Positions 13,389-13,511 of a DNA stretch of 13,511 nt are shown here, in pieces. The position numbers were made by a program, and so were the translations under genes. Position 1 is the first letter of the stretch. Every line of letters starts with the position of its first letter. Source of the stretch: Thermoplasmata archaeon (GTDB lineage: Archaea; Thermoplasmatota; E2; UBA202; JdFR-43); NCBI GenBank assembly GCA_021162305.1, contig JAGGYX010000057.1, positions 1 to 13,511 of the forward strand, read 5' to 3'. The notes beneath the pieces are model-generated. The model saw only the letters and a list, made by a program, of their open reading frames with translations, was not told where the DNA came from and made no database searches.

Positions 13389-13511
13389 GAAATACTGGAA
13401 AAGATATGATGCAAGATATAAATTATGCAACGTAAAAAATCTTTACTATTTTATTCAATCAAAAGCCAGAAAGTTGGGCAAACCTTTTGGAAAGAAAGGC
13501 AAGAAGGGTAG
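13381..13511 (+). CDS. N-terminus of a basic protein, possibly a transposase (partial at right edge)
   Basis: An open frame of 43 codons runs off the window without a stop. A second in-frame ATG at 13387 gives MKYWKRYDARYKLCNVKNLY and may be the true start, with the GGGGGATG stretch before it acting as a weak SD. The protein is very basic, with aromatic residues early and a KARKLGKPFGKKGKKG tail. This resembles, from memory only, the N-termini of archaeal IS4/IS5-type DDE transposases, in which a similar 'NLYyFI..' helix and a Lys/Gly-rich stretch precede the first conserved domain. No catalytic residue is visible, so the call is tentative. It diverges from pyrC across 100 bases holding a palindrome and a strong hairpin, also consistent with a mobile-element end. 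Confidence 0.35.
   Translation, partial: MGMKYWKRYDARYKLCNVKNLYYFIQSKARKLGKPFGKKGKKG

Noticed and set aside
1..13511. CRISPR array, tRNA or rRNA genes
   Set aside because: No regularly spaced repeats, cloverleaf-like segments or GC-rich rRNA-like blocks were seen; nearly all sequence is accounted for by coding genes.

Overview
The window is an AT-rich, gene-dense stretch that reads as a euryarchaeal chromosome segment. The evidence is a RadB recombinase paralog, an archaeal-style Trm9-like tRNA methyltransferase, TATA boxes about 22-27 bases before SD-less start codons, AGGTGA-type Shine-Dalgarno sites inside operons, and secreted PKD-domain proteins. A Thermoplasmatota-like lineage fits best, but that placement is inference. 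There are fourteen genes, two of them cut by the window edges. No rRNA, tRNA, CRISPR array or convincing terminator was seen, and no gene-free stretch exceeds about 100 bases.

Layout, left to right. (1) 3-1075, plus: the tail of a DRTGG/phosphotransacetylase-N-type protein overlapping an unrecognised charged helical protein. (2) 1110-3612, plus: a three-gene operon with ATGA overlaps, holding an ABC exporter ATPase, an ABC-2 permease and a Trm9-like methyltransferase. (3) 3615-5822, minus: a large one-pass membrane protein with extracellular Ig/PKD/TIG-like domains and a large uncharacterised cytoplasmic part. (4) 5873-7024, minus: an operon of a DUF429 predicted RNase H-fold nuclease and RadB. 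It diverges from a small methyltransferase (7056-7526, plus) across only 31 bases. (5) 7554-9884, plus: an operon of an unknown helical protein, an FAD/NAD oxidoreductase with an N-terminal [2Fe-2S] domain, and a two-cluster 4Fe-4S ferredoxin. These match the alpha and ferredoxin subunits of archaeal dye-linked proline dehydrogenase or sarcosine-oxidase-like complexes, but no DAO-type catalytic subunit is present. (6) 9950-11581, plus: a secreted metacaspase-like protease with an embedded EF-hand-like loop, a PKD domain and a jelly-roll-like tail. (7) 11605-13280, minus: dihydroorotase and a COG2426 small multidrug-export-type membrane protein. (8) 13335-13511, plus: a palindrome, a strong hairpin that contains a start codon, and the beginning of a basic ORF that looks like a transposase N-terminus.

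The clearest regulatory pattern is that operon-leading genes have a TATA box about 22-27 bases before a start codon with no SD, implying leaderless mRNAs. Operon-internal genes instead have SD sites, several with the same RAGGTGA-N4-ATG spacing. The spots most worth a second look are the right-edge hairpin, the interlocked divergent promoters at 7025-7055, the receptor-like 735-residue protein, the calcium-loop caspase homolog and the oxidoreductase operon lacking its usual catalytic partner.
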